From contig NZ_CP085442.1 of the NCBI RefSeq assembly GCF_023824195.1, positions 1,650,001 to 1,714,000 of the forward strand: 64,000 nucleotides of DNA. The letters are read 5' to 3'. Positions 1 through 8,128 of this stretch are shown here, piece after piece. This DNA comes from Priestia megaterium (lineage in GTDB: Bacteria > Bacillota > Bacilli > Bacillales > Bacillaceae_H). Position 1 is the first letter of the stretch. Each line of letters begins with the position of its first letter. Both the position numbers and the translations under genes were made by a program. The notes beneath the pieces were generated by a model. It worked only from the letters and a program-made list of their open reading frames with translations, had not been told where the DNA came from and ran no database searches.

Positions 1-2
1 AA

Positions 3-143
3 AACTATGCGGCTTCAACATATGATAATACAGAATGGGAGTATATCAAAATAGCAGACACTTTTGATGATTTTCTAAAGCAATTATTTCGTGTACCACC
101 ATTAGATTCAAAACAATTAAAAAGTAGCTATAGTCGCAAATAA
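3..143 (+). CDS. C-terminal end of SMI1/KNR4 (SUKH) family protein, cut by window edge
   Basis: The frame is open from the first bases to a TAA at 141-143 and encodes 46 residues. The stretch around IKIADTFDDFLKQL resembles the C-terminal part of SMI1/KNR4-type (SUKH) proteins, where a region just before the C-terminus reads 'i a dsF deFl'. Many SUKH proteins in Bacillus are immunity proteins to contact or polymorphic toxins, but nothing toxin-like is visible here because the upstream sequence is missing. The next tiny frame overlaps its stop (TAATG). The family call rests on a short segment. Confidence 0.6.
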   Translation, partial: NYAASTYDNTEWEYIKIADTFDDFLKQLFRVPPLDSKQLKSSYSRK

Positions 144-247
144 TGATTAAGGTAAAGCAACTACAAGCTAATGCATTAAAGGGTCCACTCATTATCTCCC
201 AAGATGGCAAGGATATTGCGAAGTATAGGTTAGATTCAAACCAATGA
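143..247 (+). CDS. Possible 34-residue ORF coupled to the SUKH gene
   Basis: ATG at 143 overlaps the TAA of the upstream gene in a TAATG junction, which allows translational coupling. The peptide (MIKVKQLQANALKGPLIISQ and 14 more residues) is soluble and has no motif I recognise. It ends just before a good terminator (273-323), so it lies inside the same transcript. It could be a true small gene, or the displaced end of an immunity gene. No Shine-Dalgarno of its own is obvious. Confidence 0.3.
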   Translation: MIKVKQLQANALKGPLIISQDGKDIAKYRLDSNQ

Positions 248-272
248 ACATGATTATAAATTTAATTAGATT

Positions 273-323
273 AATAGCTTGCTAACTCTGAGGGTATTCA
301 GAATTACCAAGCTATTGTTTTTA
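273..323 (+). terminator. Rho-independent terminator
   Basis: Arms AATAGCTTG (273-281) and CAAGCTATT (308-316) pair perfectly, followed by GTTTTTAT. The loop carries a second short stem (CTCTGA/TCAGA). It closes the SUKH transcript. Confidence 0.75.
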
Positions 324-392
324 TATTGAAACGTTTGTATGTCGATTTACTTTATATAGCTTTTTTAAGCAAAATAAAATTGATTAGCCCAA

Positions 393-512
393 TTATTTAG
401 TCACGATAAGCGCTCGAACAATTTCATTCCAATAGTATTTGAAGTTTTTTTCACTGGTATCTTTTTGCGTTAGACTCATTGATTCCTTTGTATTCTCTTT
501 TTTTATAGACAT
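393..512 (-). CDS. Small hypothetical protein, 39 aa
   Basis: The reverse strand has ATG at 510-512, preceded by AAGGGG about 8 nt upstream, and a stop at 393-395. The product starts MSIKKENTKESMSLTQKD and ends EIVRALIVTK. It is hydrophilic with no recognised domain. It sits alone between the SUKH terminator and the LysR gene, divergent from the latter. The SD and the use of an otherwise empty gap support it; nothing else does. Confidence 0.4.
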   Translation of the reverse strand: MSIKKENTKESMSLTQKDTSEKNFKYYWNEIVRALIVTK

Positions 513-640
513 TATGATTTCCCCTTATCTCTTTATATTTAGTATGTTGTGGTTTGATTTACCATATTTTATAATGAAATTAACAATCGTTACAGATGAA
601 CATTACGATTGAATCGATCGGAATATCCGATTATACAGAG

Positions 641-1573
641 GTGAGGACAATCGAAATAAAACAACTAATTACATTTAAAACAGCTGCAGAAAATTTAAAT
701 TTTACATATACAGCTAAAATTTTGAACTTTGCTCAATCAAGCGTTACCGCTCAAATAAAAGCTCTTGAGAATGAACTTGAAACGCCTTTATTTGAACGTT
801 TAGGGAAGCGCTTGGTTTTAACAGAGGCAGGTAGAGAATTTAAAAGGTACGCCGATAAAATGATTCAACTGACTAAGGAAGCAAAAAACGCTGTAAGTGG
901 AGTGGAGGAACCTGCGGGTACGCTTATTATTGGATCTTCTGAAAGCCAGTGCACGTATAGATTGCCTCCAATATTAAAAGAGTTTAAGGATCAATTTCCA
1001 AAGGTTAAAATGATTTTTAAACCCATTTACTCTCAAGAACAAACGAGAGCGCAGCTACTAGATGGAACTCTTGATATTGCCTTTACATTGGAGCCTATTC
1101 AGCATGAGGATGCAAATCTACATACGCAATGTCTTGTTGCAGAAAACTTAAAAATTATAGCTTCTCCTCAGCATCCTTTAGCTGATAAAGCGGAAATCTA
1201 CTTAGAAGACCTTGAGGATGAGACTCTTTTGTATACTGAGTCGGGGTGTTCATATCGGGTAGTATTGGAAAACTTGTTTCGTGAAGCGGGTATTTGTACA
1301 TCAACTAAATTTGAATTTGTAAGCGTAGAAGCTATTAAGCAGTGTGTAATGTTAGATTTAGGTATTGCCATACTACCTGAAGTAGTAGTAAAAGCGGAGG
1401 TTGAGAAAGGTATATTAAAAGAATTAGTGTGCACTAAAGTTGATACACCTCTTTATACACAAATGTTTTGGCATAAAGATAAATTCATGTCTCTTCCTTT
1501 GCAATCTTTTATTCAATTAGCTTGTAATACCTTTGGGTTAAATTATAAGGGGATTGAAAGTAAGAATCTCTAA
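641..1573 (+). CDS. LysR family transcriptional regulator
   Basis: The protein has an N-terminal winged helix-turn-helix typical of LysR regulators (ITFKTAAENLNFTYTAKILN, then SSVTAQIKALE) and a C-terminal LysR substrate-binding region. It lacks a signal peptide or membrane segment. The start is uncertain. ATG at 596 has no SD. The GTG used here (641) lies inside the SD-like GAGGTGAGG. The family's usual start M-E-I-K-Q aligns with ATC-GAA-ATA-AAA-CAA at 650, which is correctly spaced from GAGGTG, so the natural start may be a mutated or non-canonical ATC. The alpha/beta hydrolase that follows after 165 bp on the same strand may be its target. Confidence 0.85.
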   Translation: MRTIEIKQLITFKTAAENLNFTYTAKILNFAQSSVTAQIKALENELETPLFERLGKRLVLTEAGREFKRYADKMIQLTKEAKNAVSGVEEPAGTLIIGSSESQCTYRLPPILKEFKDQFPKVKMIFKPIYSQEQTRAQLLDGTLDIAFTLEPIQHEDANLHTQCLVAENLKIIASPQHPLADKAEIYLEDLEDETLLYTESGCSYRVVLENLFREAGICTSTKFEFVSVEAIKQCVMLDLGIAILPEVVVKAEVEKGILKELVCTKVDTPLYTQMFWHKDKFMSLPLQSFIQLACNTFGLNYKGIESKNL

Positions 1574-1738
1574 GTACATTACACTGACTAAAGACTTATA
1601 AAGGGTATATAAAATAATCTCACATTATTTTTAATAAGATAAGAGGTGAAGGGAATTTTCATTACTTCACTAATATATAGATGAACCTTAATAATCTAGA
1701 TTTTAATCGATGAAATCTGAGTTAGGAGTTGATCTGAT

Positions 1739-2428
1739 TTGGAAATGAGAGTAAATAAAATTGAACTAAATGGTTTAACATTTCAATATCGAGAGGTTGG
1801 AGAAGCTTCGGCACCTGCCATTGTTGCACTTCATGCTTTGGGAATGAGTGCAGAGTCTTGGGACGAAGTAGCAGGTGTATTAGGAAAGGAATATCGGTTT
1901 TTAGCTTTAGATCAGCGAGGACACGGTGGAAGTGAGAGAACTGACGCGTATACGTTTGAACTCATGTGTGATGACTTGCTTCAGTTTGTAAATACGATGA
2001 ATTTGGAGCGCTTTACGTTAATTGGGCATTCTATGGGTGGTACGGTGTCCTATCTTTTTTCTGAAACATTTCCAGAAAGGGTAGATCGGCTGATTGTTGA
2101 AGATACTCCTCCACCTTTTACAGGAGAGAAGTTCGAAACTCCTTCCAAACCTCCTGGTTCTTTACCGTTTGACTGGGAGGTTGTACCTTCAATTCTTAAC
2201 CAGTTGAATAACCCGAATCCTAAATGGTGGGGAAGTCTTACAGAGATAATTGCACCTACTCTCATCGTAGGAGGAGGTGCCAGCCATATTCCTCAAGATA
2301 AATTGCAGGAAGTTTCTAAGCGCATTCCAAATTGCAAATTAGTAACGGTAGAAGGGGCTGGACATGAGGTGCATGCAGGAAACTTAACAGCCTTCTTAAC
2401 TGCTGTGAAAAGCTTCCTTGATTCGTGA
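1739..2428 (+). CDS. Alpha/beta hydrolase, 229 aa
   Basis: This is a small cytoplasmic alpha/beta-hydrolase. It has the oxyanion strand region (HALGMSAESWDEVA, about 32-46), LDQRGHGGSE (58-66), the nucleophile elbow GHSMGG with Ser98, and a C-terminal His in GAGHEVH (His209). The usual Asp after strand 7 is not evident in LIVGGGASHIP, and Asp122 after strand 6 may supply the acid. TTG at 1739 is chosen because AGGAG lies 10 nt upstream; the in-frame ATG at 1745 is too far away. Substrate is unknown; esterase or epoxide/haloalkane-like chemistry is possible. It follows the LysR gene and ends at a terminator. Confidence 0.85.
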   Translation: MEMRVNKIELNGLTFQYREVGEASAPAIVALHALGMSAESWDEVAGVLGKEYRFLALDQRGHGGSERTDAYTFELMCDDLLQFVNTMNLERFTLIGHSMGGTVSYLFSETFPERVDRLIVEDTPPPFTGEKFETPSKPPGSLPFDWEVVPSILNQLNNPNPKWWGSLTEIIAPTLIVGGGASHIPQDKLQEVSKRIPNCKLVTVEGAGHEVHAGNLTAFLTAVKSFLDS

Positions 2429-2503
2429 CTTACTGGAGCTTTTATTTAATTGGAAAGATTGTTTAAGTAAATAGCATTTTTAAAAGTTATTAAACTTTTA
2501 TAG

Positions 2504-2538
2504 AAAGGGAGACTATACGTTAGTCTCCCTTTTGATCT
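2504..2538 (+). terminator. Rho-independent terminator
   Basis: AAAGGGAGACT (2504-2514) pairs with AGTCTCCCTTT (2522-2532) around a 7-nt loop, followed by a short T tract. It ends the hydrolase transcript. Confidence 0.8.
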
Positions 2539-2678
2539 ACGTATATGTTAATATATAGATTATATGTAATAAAATTCATAATTAAATAATTTTTATGGAA
2601 GATAAATAAATGCCTTTTAATAGTAATAGGGAATGCTATAACTCATTAAATGAGCATGTTTGAAAGGAGGAGAGTTTC

Positions 2679-2909
2679 TTGTTGAAATTTATAGAAAAAG
2701 GTTTTTTCTATGGCCTTATTTTAGGAGGATCATTAGGTTTCTTTGTGATTCCATATAAAGAAGTTGAATCAGTCGGTGATGGTGTAACAGAAACAACCTA
2801 TTTAAACCTTATTGATTTTATTATTCATCTAATTCGGTTTAGTGTAGTTATAGCTATACTGGGAGCGGTAATAGGTTTCTTTCTTTATAGAAAAAAGAGT
2901 TTGGAGTGA
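2679..2909 (+). CDS. Small two-TM membrane protein, 76 aa
   Basis: TTG at 2679 is the start because AAGGAGG lies 8 nt upstream. Two hydrophobic helices are visible, around residues 8-25 (FFYGLILGGSLGFFVIPY) and 50-70 (FSVVIAILGAVIGFFLYR), joined by a short polar loop. No family is recognised. The following gene is another small membrane protein, so the two may be co-transcribed. Confidence 0.6.
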   Translation: MLKFIEKGFFYGLILGGSLGFFVIPYKEVESVGDGVTETTYLNLIDFIIHLIRFSVVIAILGAVIGFFLYRKKSLE

Positions 2910-3007
2910 TTCACCCAAGCTTTTTCCTACTGGTGATTAAATACATTATGGTAGCTGATAATTAAATGGTGCCATATAAACATATATCTAGTTCGTGGAG
3001 GACTAAA

Positions 3008-3277
3008 TTGAAAAAACGTTTTAGTCAACATTCACTGTGGTTATCGTTGCTTGGGATGGTTGTTGGTATTGGACAATATTTTACACCCATACATAGCCCC
3101 AACATTTTGTATGTATGTATCACTGTTTACTTGATAGGATTCTCATGTGGAATAATAGCTTTTGGGAAACAAGAAAAAGGGCTGATGAAATATTTTAGTT
3201 TAATCTCTTTTGTAGTAATCCCAATATTTATTATGGCGAGCTTTTTATTTTTTGCAATGAATTTTGGTGAAAAATAA
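3008..3277 (+). CDS. Small multi-TM membrane protein, about 89 aa
   Basis: TTG at 3008 has GTGGAGG 6 nt upstream, while the in-frame ATG at 2966 has no SD, so the later start is preferred. It begins KKRFSQHSLWLSLLGMVVG and contains about three hydrophobic segments (roughly 8-25, 35-52 and 65-85). This resembles uncharacterised short membrane proteins of bacilli with the 'W L sllg vvlG' pattern. Function unknown. Confidence 0.6.
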   Translation: MKKRFSQHSLWLSLLGMVVGIGQYFTPIHSPNILYVCITVYLIGFSCGIIAFGKQEKGLMKYFSLISFVVIPIFIMASFLFFAMNFGEK

Positions 3278-3278
3278 A

Positions 3279-3310
3279 AGAAGCAGGCACATTATGTTTG
3301 CTTCTATTTG
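3279..3310 (+). terminator. Weak terminator-like hairpin
   Basis: AGAAGCA (3279-3285) pairs with TGCTTCT (3299-3305), followed by ATTTGTT. It is directly after the stop codon of the preceding gene. Confidence 0.5.
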
Positions 3311-3379
3311 TTCACCAAATCCGTGATTATAGAAATGATTTTAGAAGAAGGTATTTATATCAAATATTTTTATGTTAAA

Positions 3380-3508
3380 ATTTGTATGTGAGATGTAAAA
3401 ACACAGTTCGGTTGGTAGTCCGGATGCATTGATATGTATCAATGTCAGTAACCTTCCCCTCCTCGGGATGTCCATCATTTCATAGTATGTTTAGAGGAGG
3501 GAATCGTT
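3380..3508 (+). promoter_or_regulatory. yjdF-type riboswitch (azaaromatic-sensing), SD-sequestering
   Basis: The 230-bp leader precedes a yjdF gene. In known members this leader is the yjdF RNA motif, a riboswitch for azaaromatic compounds. Structured stretches are visible: CGGTTGGTAGTCCGG near 3410, and the hairpin TTGATAtgTATCAA at 3430-3442. CCCTCCTC at 3457-3464 is exactly complementary to GAGGAGGG at 3494-3501, the SD of yjdF, so the leader can hide the ribosome binding site. Translational control is therefore likely. Identification is by gene context and the anti-SD pairing; exact aptamer limits are estimated. Confidence 0.72.
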
Positions 3509-3922
3509 ATGTCACTAACGATTTACCATGATGGTCAGTTTTGGGTAGGAATTATTGAAGTTGTAGAAGGCGGTAAATTAAAAGTATTTCGCTATGTATT
3601 TGGAGCAGAACCAAAAGATACAGAGATATTAGACTTTATTTATTACAGATTGCTAGATGTGATTAATCAATCGTTTCATTCAGGTCTTGATGTAAAAAGA
3701 AAATCTAACAAAAAGGTAAATCCAAAACGTTTACAGCGCCAAGTAGCAAAAGAAATAAATAAAATTGGTATTTCAACTAAAGCTCAAGAGGCTATGAAGC
3801 AAGAGTACGAAGAAAAGAAAAAAAGTAGAAAAAAGAAAGCTAAGCAATACCGTGAAGAACTAAAGGAACAAAAGTATTTGATGAAGAAACTAAAGGCGAA
3901 AGCTAGGCACAAAGGTAAATAG
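3509..3922 (+). CDS. yjdF: YjdF family protein
   Basis: The N-terminus SLTIYHDGQFWVGIIEV and FGAEPKDTEILDFI match the YjdF family (DUF2992). The C-terminal half (about 70-137) is extremely lysine/arginine rich with a long charged helix. The protein is soluble and about the usual length. Its biochemical role is not established; association with an azaaromatic riboswitch suggests protection from or response to such compounds. ATG at 3509 follows an AGAGGAGGG SD that can pair with upstream leader sequence. It is a single-gene unit, closed by the repeat element that begins at its stop codon. Confidence 0.88.
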   Translation: MSLTIYHDGQFWVGIIEVVEGGKLKVFRYVFGAEPKDTEILDFIYYRLLDVINQSFHSGLDVKRKSNKKVNPKRLQRQVAKEINKIGISTKAQEAMKQEYEEKKKSRKKKAKQYREELKEQKYLMKKLKAKARHKGK

Positions 3923-4254
3923 AGAGGCTGGGACAAAAGTATTTTAGACGAAGTGAAAAACGAACTATTGATCAAGATGTTTGATTAGTGGTTCGTTTTC
4001 TTTGTTAGGGTAAACGTAGGTTTCATGTGTGTAGGTCTTTCTAGCAGTTGATTGGAGGGCAAGGCGAAGACTCCTGCCGGAAAAGCGGAACAGGTGAGAC
4101 CCCATAGGAGCGTATGCGACGAGGAGGCTCAGCGGCCGCCCGCGGAAAGCGAAGTCTCGCACGGAAATCAACTGCAGTGTCACAAACGGTTCAGCTCATG
4201 TATCCTATTTGTTCGTCTTTAGATTGGATTCATTTAGTTATGTCTCAACCTCTT
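3921..4254. repeat. MITE-like interspersed repeat with terminal inverted repeats
   Basis: A 334-bp block fills the space between two convergent genes. Its ends are imperfect inverted repeats: GAGGCTGGGACAAAA at the left and a right end whose reverse complement begins AAGAGGTTGAGACATAACTA. Inside are a hairpin built from AACGAAC and GGTTCGTT (about 3958-3997) and a GC-rich core (about 4045-4175) with phrases such as GGCGAAGACTCCTGC, GGTGAGACCCC and GACGAGGAGGCTCA. I recognise this core as a widespread uncharacterised Bacillus intergenic repeat. It is far richer in G+C than its surroundings and encodes no protein. The right end overlaps the last codons of the lipoprotein gene. Confidence 0.75.
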
Positions 4255-4840
4255 ATTCTTTTACTATAGGAACATTATCAAAAAAATGTTCTCCAATAGC
4301 TGCCGTTTTAACTGTTTTATTTATCTTTTCTTTATTATCATCTATAAATTGTTGCGTTTTTTCTTTATCAAATAACTCATTGCTCCTTGGTAAAGTTTGA
4401 ATGTTTGTGGAAATAAACTGTTCCATTTCTTCTCTAGACACTGAAAATTTTTGATTGTCTACTCTAAAGCTGTAACCTTCAGCATTAGGCACTAATATTG
4501 TTAAATAAATAGCATTATAAAGAAAATTTTTTTCTAATGTATTCTTACCGTCAAACCAATATTTTAACATTTCATCTTCTGATAAAGAGCCCTCTTTAGC
4601 ACCATAAATTATTTTTGGTGTTTTATTATGTAAATCAATTTCTTTAAATGTTTCTCCTTCAGGCAATGCTCTTACGATAGCTACCACGTTAGAATTATCT
4701 CCAACATAAGTTCCGCTATGCTCTTTAAGCTCTTTTACATCAACAGTGTTAATGCTTGTGACTTCTTCTTTTGAAGAACAGCCGGTTATACCTACAAGGA
4801 TTAATAAGATTAAACAAAAAAACATCTTAAAATACTCCAT
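4253..4840 (-). CDS. DUF4825 lipoprotein
   Basis: The start is ATG at 4840, 5 nt from GGAGG. The upstream in-frame ATG at 4852 overlaps the SD. A lipoprotein signal peptide is clear: a hydrophobic core [11 protein letters not shown], then ITGC with the lipidated Cys near residue 21. The mature part contains [20 protein letters not shown] and YGL-like strands characteristic of DUF4825 domains. It should be anchored on the outer face of the membrane. Function unknown. It is a lone gene whose 3' end touches the repeat element. Confidence 0.75.
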   Translation of the reverse strand: MEYFKMFFCLILLILVGITGCSSKEEVTSINTVDVKELKEHSGTYVGDNSNVVAIVRALPEGETFKEIDLHNKTPKIIYGAKEGSLSEDEMLKYWFDGKNTLEKNFLYNAIYLTILVPNAEGYSFRVDNQKFSVSREEMEQFISTNIQTLPRSNELFDKEKTQQFIDDNKEKINKTVKTAAIGEHFFDNVPIVKE

Positions 4841-5008
4841 AAAAACCTCCATTTTCTTACTAAAATACCCTTATATGGATATTTTACGAATTATCAGTGT
4901 ATCGTAAATATGATGTTTTGAAAAGATGTAGGTACTTTCGTACAAAATACCCTTGCTATAGGAGACGTTTTGTCTACTGTAAGTAGAAGGAAGGAACTTT
5001 GAAACATG

Positions 5009-5050
5009 AAAAGACCCCAAAGCTTTCTTAAAAAAGCGCTTTGAAGTCTT
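5009..5050 (-). terminator. Rho-independent terminator for the hydrolase gene
   Basis: Read on the minus strand, AGACTTCAAAGC pairs with GCTTTGGGGTCT, followed by TTTTC. It lies directly downstream of the hydrolase gene stop at 5057. Confidence 0.75.
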
Positions 5051-5056
5051 CATGTC

Positions 5057-5899
5057 TCATGTTTTGCTAATCCCTACAATTGATTCGATAATTTGTGCCC
5101 AGTCCTCACTATGAACTTCATGTCCTGTACCATCAAGAGCTATTAATTTAGCATGAGAAATACCTTTTGCAAGAGCAAGCCCATGTTCGTATGGCAGTGC
5201 CGGATCTTCTGTCCCATGAATAATCAGTGTAGGTATAGTAATTTCACTGAATCTGTTATAATATTGGCCTCCTCCTTGAAGCAAAGCATGGTTAAATCTA
5301 CTCGGCAGCTGTTTGGCGCGGGCAGCTTCTCTTTCTGCTAGCTTATACATTCTTTCCTCTTCATAAGGTTTTGTCCCACTTAAAATTTTCCATCCACCTG
5401 CAAGGTAGGGAACGGTTGCCTCTTGATTTGACCAGTCTATGGAAGTGCTCTTCGTGTGGTAATCAAGTATATGCTGATCCATTGGGGGCAATTTTTCCGC
5501 CTCCGTTCCAAATACGCTTGATGCAATTAAAGTAAGGGAGTCTATGCGATCCGGATATCTAAGAGCAAGGATTTGTCCTATCATCCCTCCCAAAGACATT
5601 CCAACAATATGAGCTTTTTCTATAGAGTAAGCATCTAAAACACCAATTGCATCGTCAGCCATATCCGTTATTGTATAGTTAGAAGTACCGGGTGGATAAG
5701 TGGTAGACCGACCTAAATCACGATGGTCGTAACGAATAACAAATCTCTCCCGTTCAGCGAGGCGAAGACAGAAGTCTTCATCCCACCAATCTAATGAGGA
5801 CATTGCTCCCATTATTAAAAGTACAGTAGGGTTTTTGGGGTTTCCAAAACTTTCTGTACAAATCTCAACGTTATCAATTTTTATTATCTCTTCATTCAT
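5057..5899 (-). CDS. Alpha/beta hydrolase (RdmC/EstB-like), 280 aa
   Basis: All three catalytic residues of an alpha/beta hydrolase are visible. Ser102 is in VGMSLGGM, Asp232 in HGTEDPALP, and His260 in GTGHEVH. LLIMGAMSSLDWW and YDHRDLGRST form the oxyanion and strand-4 motifs. The layout resembles aclacinomycin methylesterase-type and other carboxylesterases. No signal peptide is present, so it is cytoplasmic. A strong AAAGGAGG SD precedes ATG 5899. It is divergent from a methyltransferase gene 288 bp away and transcribed alone. Confidence 0.88.
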   Translation of the reverse strand: MNEEIIKIDNVEICTESFGNPKNPTVLLIMGAMSSLDWWDEDFCLRLAERERFVIRYDHRDLGRSTTYPPGTSNYTITDMADDAIGVLDAYSIEKAHIVGMSLGGMIGQILALRYPDRIDSLTLIASSVFGTEAEKLPPMDQHILDYHTKSTSIDWSNQEATVPYLAGGWKILSGTKPYEEERMYKLAEREAARAKQLPSRFNHALLQGGGQYYNRFSEITIPTLIIHGTEDPALPYEHGLALAKGISHAKLIALDGTGHEVHSEDWAQIIESIVGISKT

Positions 5900-6187
5900 T
5901 TGTGTACCTCCTTTTAAGTGTTAGAGAAATGAAAAGCAGTCCTTTATTCAGTTCTCTAAAATGAGGATATTTCCTTTTGAAATTTTATTTAGGAAATCCA
6001 TTATTCTGCCTATCTCTTTACCTTTTTACTAAAAAGTAAAATATAACGTTCTTGAAAATGTAACTAAGGGAAGAGCCTAAACTTGTTGGAGACCAGAGAG
6101 ATTCAGCGTTTGCTGTCTGTAACATGTTGATAAGGCAGGAAAGTTGAATGCACGTATGGAAAACTACTTATGTGAGGTGAAACAAGA

Positions 6188-6928
6188 ATGAATGATTACT
6201 ATGGAGAGCTCTGCACAAGGTTGTACGAGATTGATAAATCTTTTGCAAATAGAAAAGAGCTGGAGTTTTATCTTTCTTTTGTAAAAGACCAAAATATGAA
6301 AGTGTTAGAACCAAAGTGTGGTAATGGTAGAATGCTTATTCCATTTATGCAAAAAGGAATCGATATTGAAGGGTTCGATGTTTCTAAGGATATGCTTAAA
6401 GCATGTGTGGAAAAAGCTGAAAGAATGAACCACAAACCTAATGTATGGTATCAAGACATTGGGAATTTTAAGAGCAGCAAAAAGTATGATCTTATTATGA
6501 TACCTTTCGGCTCCTTTTCGCTGTTAGCTGATAATGTAGCTGCTAAGAGTCTTCAAAACATGAAAGCAGTTTTAAAAGAGGACGGGAAAATAATTTTAAC
6601 TATTATAAAGAAAAAAAGTGAAATTGAAGAACTAGTAGATTGGACTGAAACGAATAGAGTATCTTTTAATAAAGAAATCATCGTCGTTTACAAAAAAAGC
6701 TTCTACGATAAAAGAACTAGCTCTTTGAATACTAAGATAAGATATGAATTGCTTCAAGGAAATAAAACAAAAAAGGTGGAGATAATGGATTTTCCTCTTC
6801 GACTTTATGGCTCAGAAGAATTTGAAAGTATCCTTAATTCTAATGGGTTTAACAACCTCACTGTTCATGAAGTAAAAGATGGCTACGGAGAAGGCATCTC
6901 ATTTTTTGTCTATGAGTGCCGAATATAG
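6188..6928 (+). CDS. Class I SAM-dependent methyltransferase
   Basis: The SAM-binding motif I appears as MKVLEPKCGNGRML (about residues 38-51). The acidic end of strand 2 is in IEGFDVSKDML, and YDLIMIPFGSF marks motif IV/V. The length (246 aa) suits small Rossmann methyltransferases of the Methyltransf_11/25 group. The substrate is not evident. The SD is GAGGTGAAAC. It is divergent from the hydrolase gene and has no clear operon partner. Confidence 0.85.
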   Translation: MNDYYGELCTRLYEIDKSFANRKELEFYLSFVKDQNMKVLEPKCGNGRMLIPFMQKGIDIEGFDVSKDMLKACVEKAERMNHKPNVWYQDIGNFKSSKKYDLIMIPFGSFSLLADNVAAKSLQNMKAVLKEDGKIILTIIKKKSEIEELVDWTETNRVSFNKEIIVVYKKSFYDKRTSSLNTKIRYELLQGNKTKKVEIMDFPLRLYGSEEFESILNSNGFNNLTVHEVKDGYGEGISFFVYECRI

Positions 6929-7007
6929 ACATTGTAATGCCTTTTAAACTTTAATTACATTTTTTCATTCATTACAACTTGATAGATTAATATACATATA
7001 CAGGATT

Positions 7008-7046
7008 GCTGAATTCTTGTGCTATTGGTGAGCATATGAATTCAGC
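7008..7046. promoter_or_regulatory. 9-bp inverted repeat in the SDR leader
   Basis: GCTGAATTC (7008-7016) and GAATTCAGC (7038-7046) are perfect inverted repeats separated by 21 nt. They end 22 nt before the SDR start codon. No T tract follows, so an operator or leader stem-loop is more likely than a terminator. Confidence 0.5.
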
Positions 7047-7067
7047 GTTCCCATGAGGAGATGCTTT

Positions 7068-7844
7068 ATGAAGCGGTTAATAAATAAAATTGCGATTGTT
7101 ACTGGTGCTAGTCGGGCAAAAGGTATTGGTACTGAAATATGCAGGGAATTAGCTAGAGAAGGCGCAGATATTTTTTTCACTCATTGGTCAAAGTATGATC
7201 GTTTAATGGATTATTGCAATGAGGATGATTTTAATTGGTCGAAACATCTTATGGAAGAGATTCGCAGTCTGGGAGTGCGATGTGAATCAATGGAATTGGA
7301 TTTATCGCAACCCGATGCACCAAGAAAGCTTCTTGATACAGTTCAAAACAAACTAGGTTCTCCATCAATCCTTGTAAATAATGCAACACATTCTGTGGAC
7401 GTAGATTTTCGTTCTATAGATGCTGATATGCTTGATGCTCATTATAACGTGAATGTTAGAGGGACGTGTCTTTTGACTGTTGAGTTTGCACGTCTAATCG
7501 AAGGTAAGCATGGCGGTCGAATTATTAATATGGTGTCAGGTCAAGATAAGTCACCTGAGCCTGGGAATTTGGCTTATGTTGCAACAAAAGGGGCTGTTTC
7601 TACGTTTACTAAATCAGTTGCTATTGAATTAGCACCTCTTAAAATTACTGTTAATGCTGTAGATCCTGGACCAACTAACACTGGCTGGATGAGCAGTGAG
7701 TTAAAGGAAGAGTTACTGCCAAAGTTCCCAATGGGTCGACTTGGTGAGCCCCGGGATGTCGCAAAATTAGTTATCTTTTTAGCAAGTGAAGAATCAGAAT
7801 GGATTACCGGACAAATTATTCACTCAGATGGAGGCTTTTGGTGA
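7068..7844 (+). CDS. SDR family oxidoreductase
   Basis: This is a classical short-chain dehydrogenase/reductase with a slightly expanded nucleotide-binding loop (VTGASRAKGIGTEI). It has NNA at 104-106, Ser157, and Tyr170-x-x-x-Lys174 (YVATK). The C-terminus SDGGFW is usual for 3-oxoacyl-ACP reductase-like SDRs of bacilli. It likely uses NAD(P)(H) in the cytoplasm; the substrate is unknown. Start ATG 7068 is chosen because GAGGAG lies 7 nt upstream, while the ATG at 7053 overlaps that SD. It is a single-gene unit. Confidence 0.88.
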   Translation: MKRLINKIAIVTGASRAKGIGTEICRELAREGADIFFTHWSKYDRLMDYCNEDDFNWSKHLMEEIRSLGVRCESMELDLSQPDAPRKLLDTVQNKLGSPSILVNNATHSVDVDFRSIDADMLDAHYNVNVRGTCLLTVEFARLIEGKHGGRIINMVSGQDKSPEPGNLAYVATKGAVSTFTKSVAIELAPLKITVNAVDPGPTNTGWMSSELKEELLPKFPMGRLGEPRDVAKLVIFLASEESEWITGQIIHSDGGFW

Positions 7845-7908
7845 TTTAACATAGTAGCGGTCTTCCACTTTTTTAGCGGATTTTTGTATGAAACAAGTAG
7901 TTAAAAGG

Positions 7909-7932
7909 ATCTTCGAATGAAGATTTTTTTTT
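7909..7932 (+). terminator. Rho-independent terminator
   Basis: ATCTTC-GAAT-GAAGAT is followed by eight or more Ts. It ends the SDR transcript. Confidence 0.85.
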
Positions 7933-8128
7933 ATAATGTTAAGTAACATCACAATAACCGAGTTTCTACACCTTATCAGTCAGTCCCAAAGGATTGTTGA
8001 TAGGCTATAAAGGAAAAAGTACGGGCTTTTCTAAATTAGTAGTAAAATGAGGTATTTCATTTATGATGAATGCTTTATCACTTTCACTTATTGACGACAA
8101 ATAGGATATGTTCAGAGGGAATGTTTAT

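Noticed and set aside
4871..5053. 60-aa minus-strand ORF after the alpha/beta hydrolase
   Set aside because: It lies across the terminator hairpin of that gene and has no SD.
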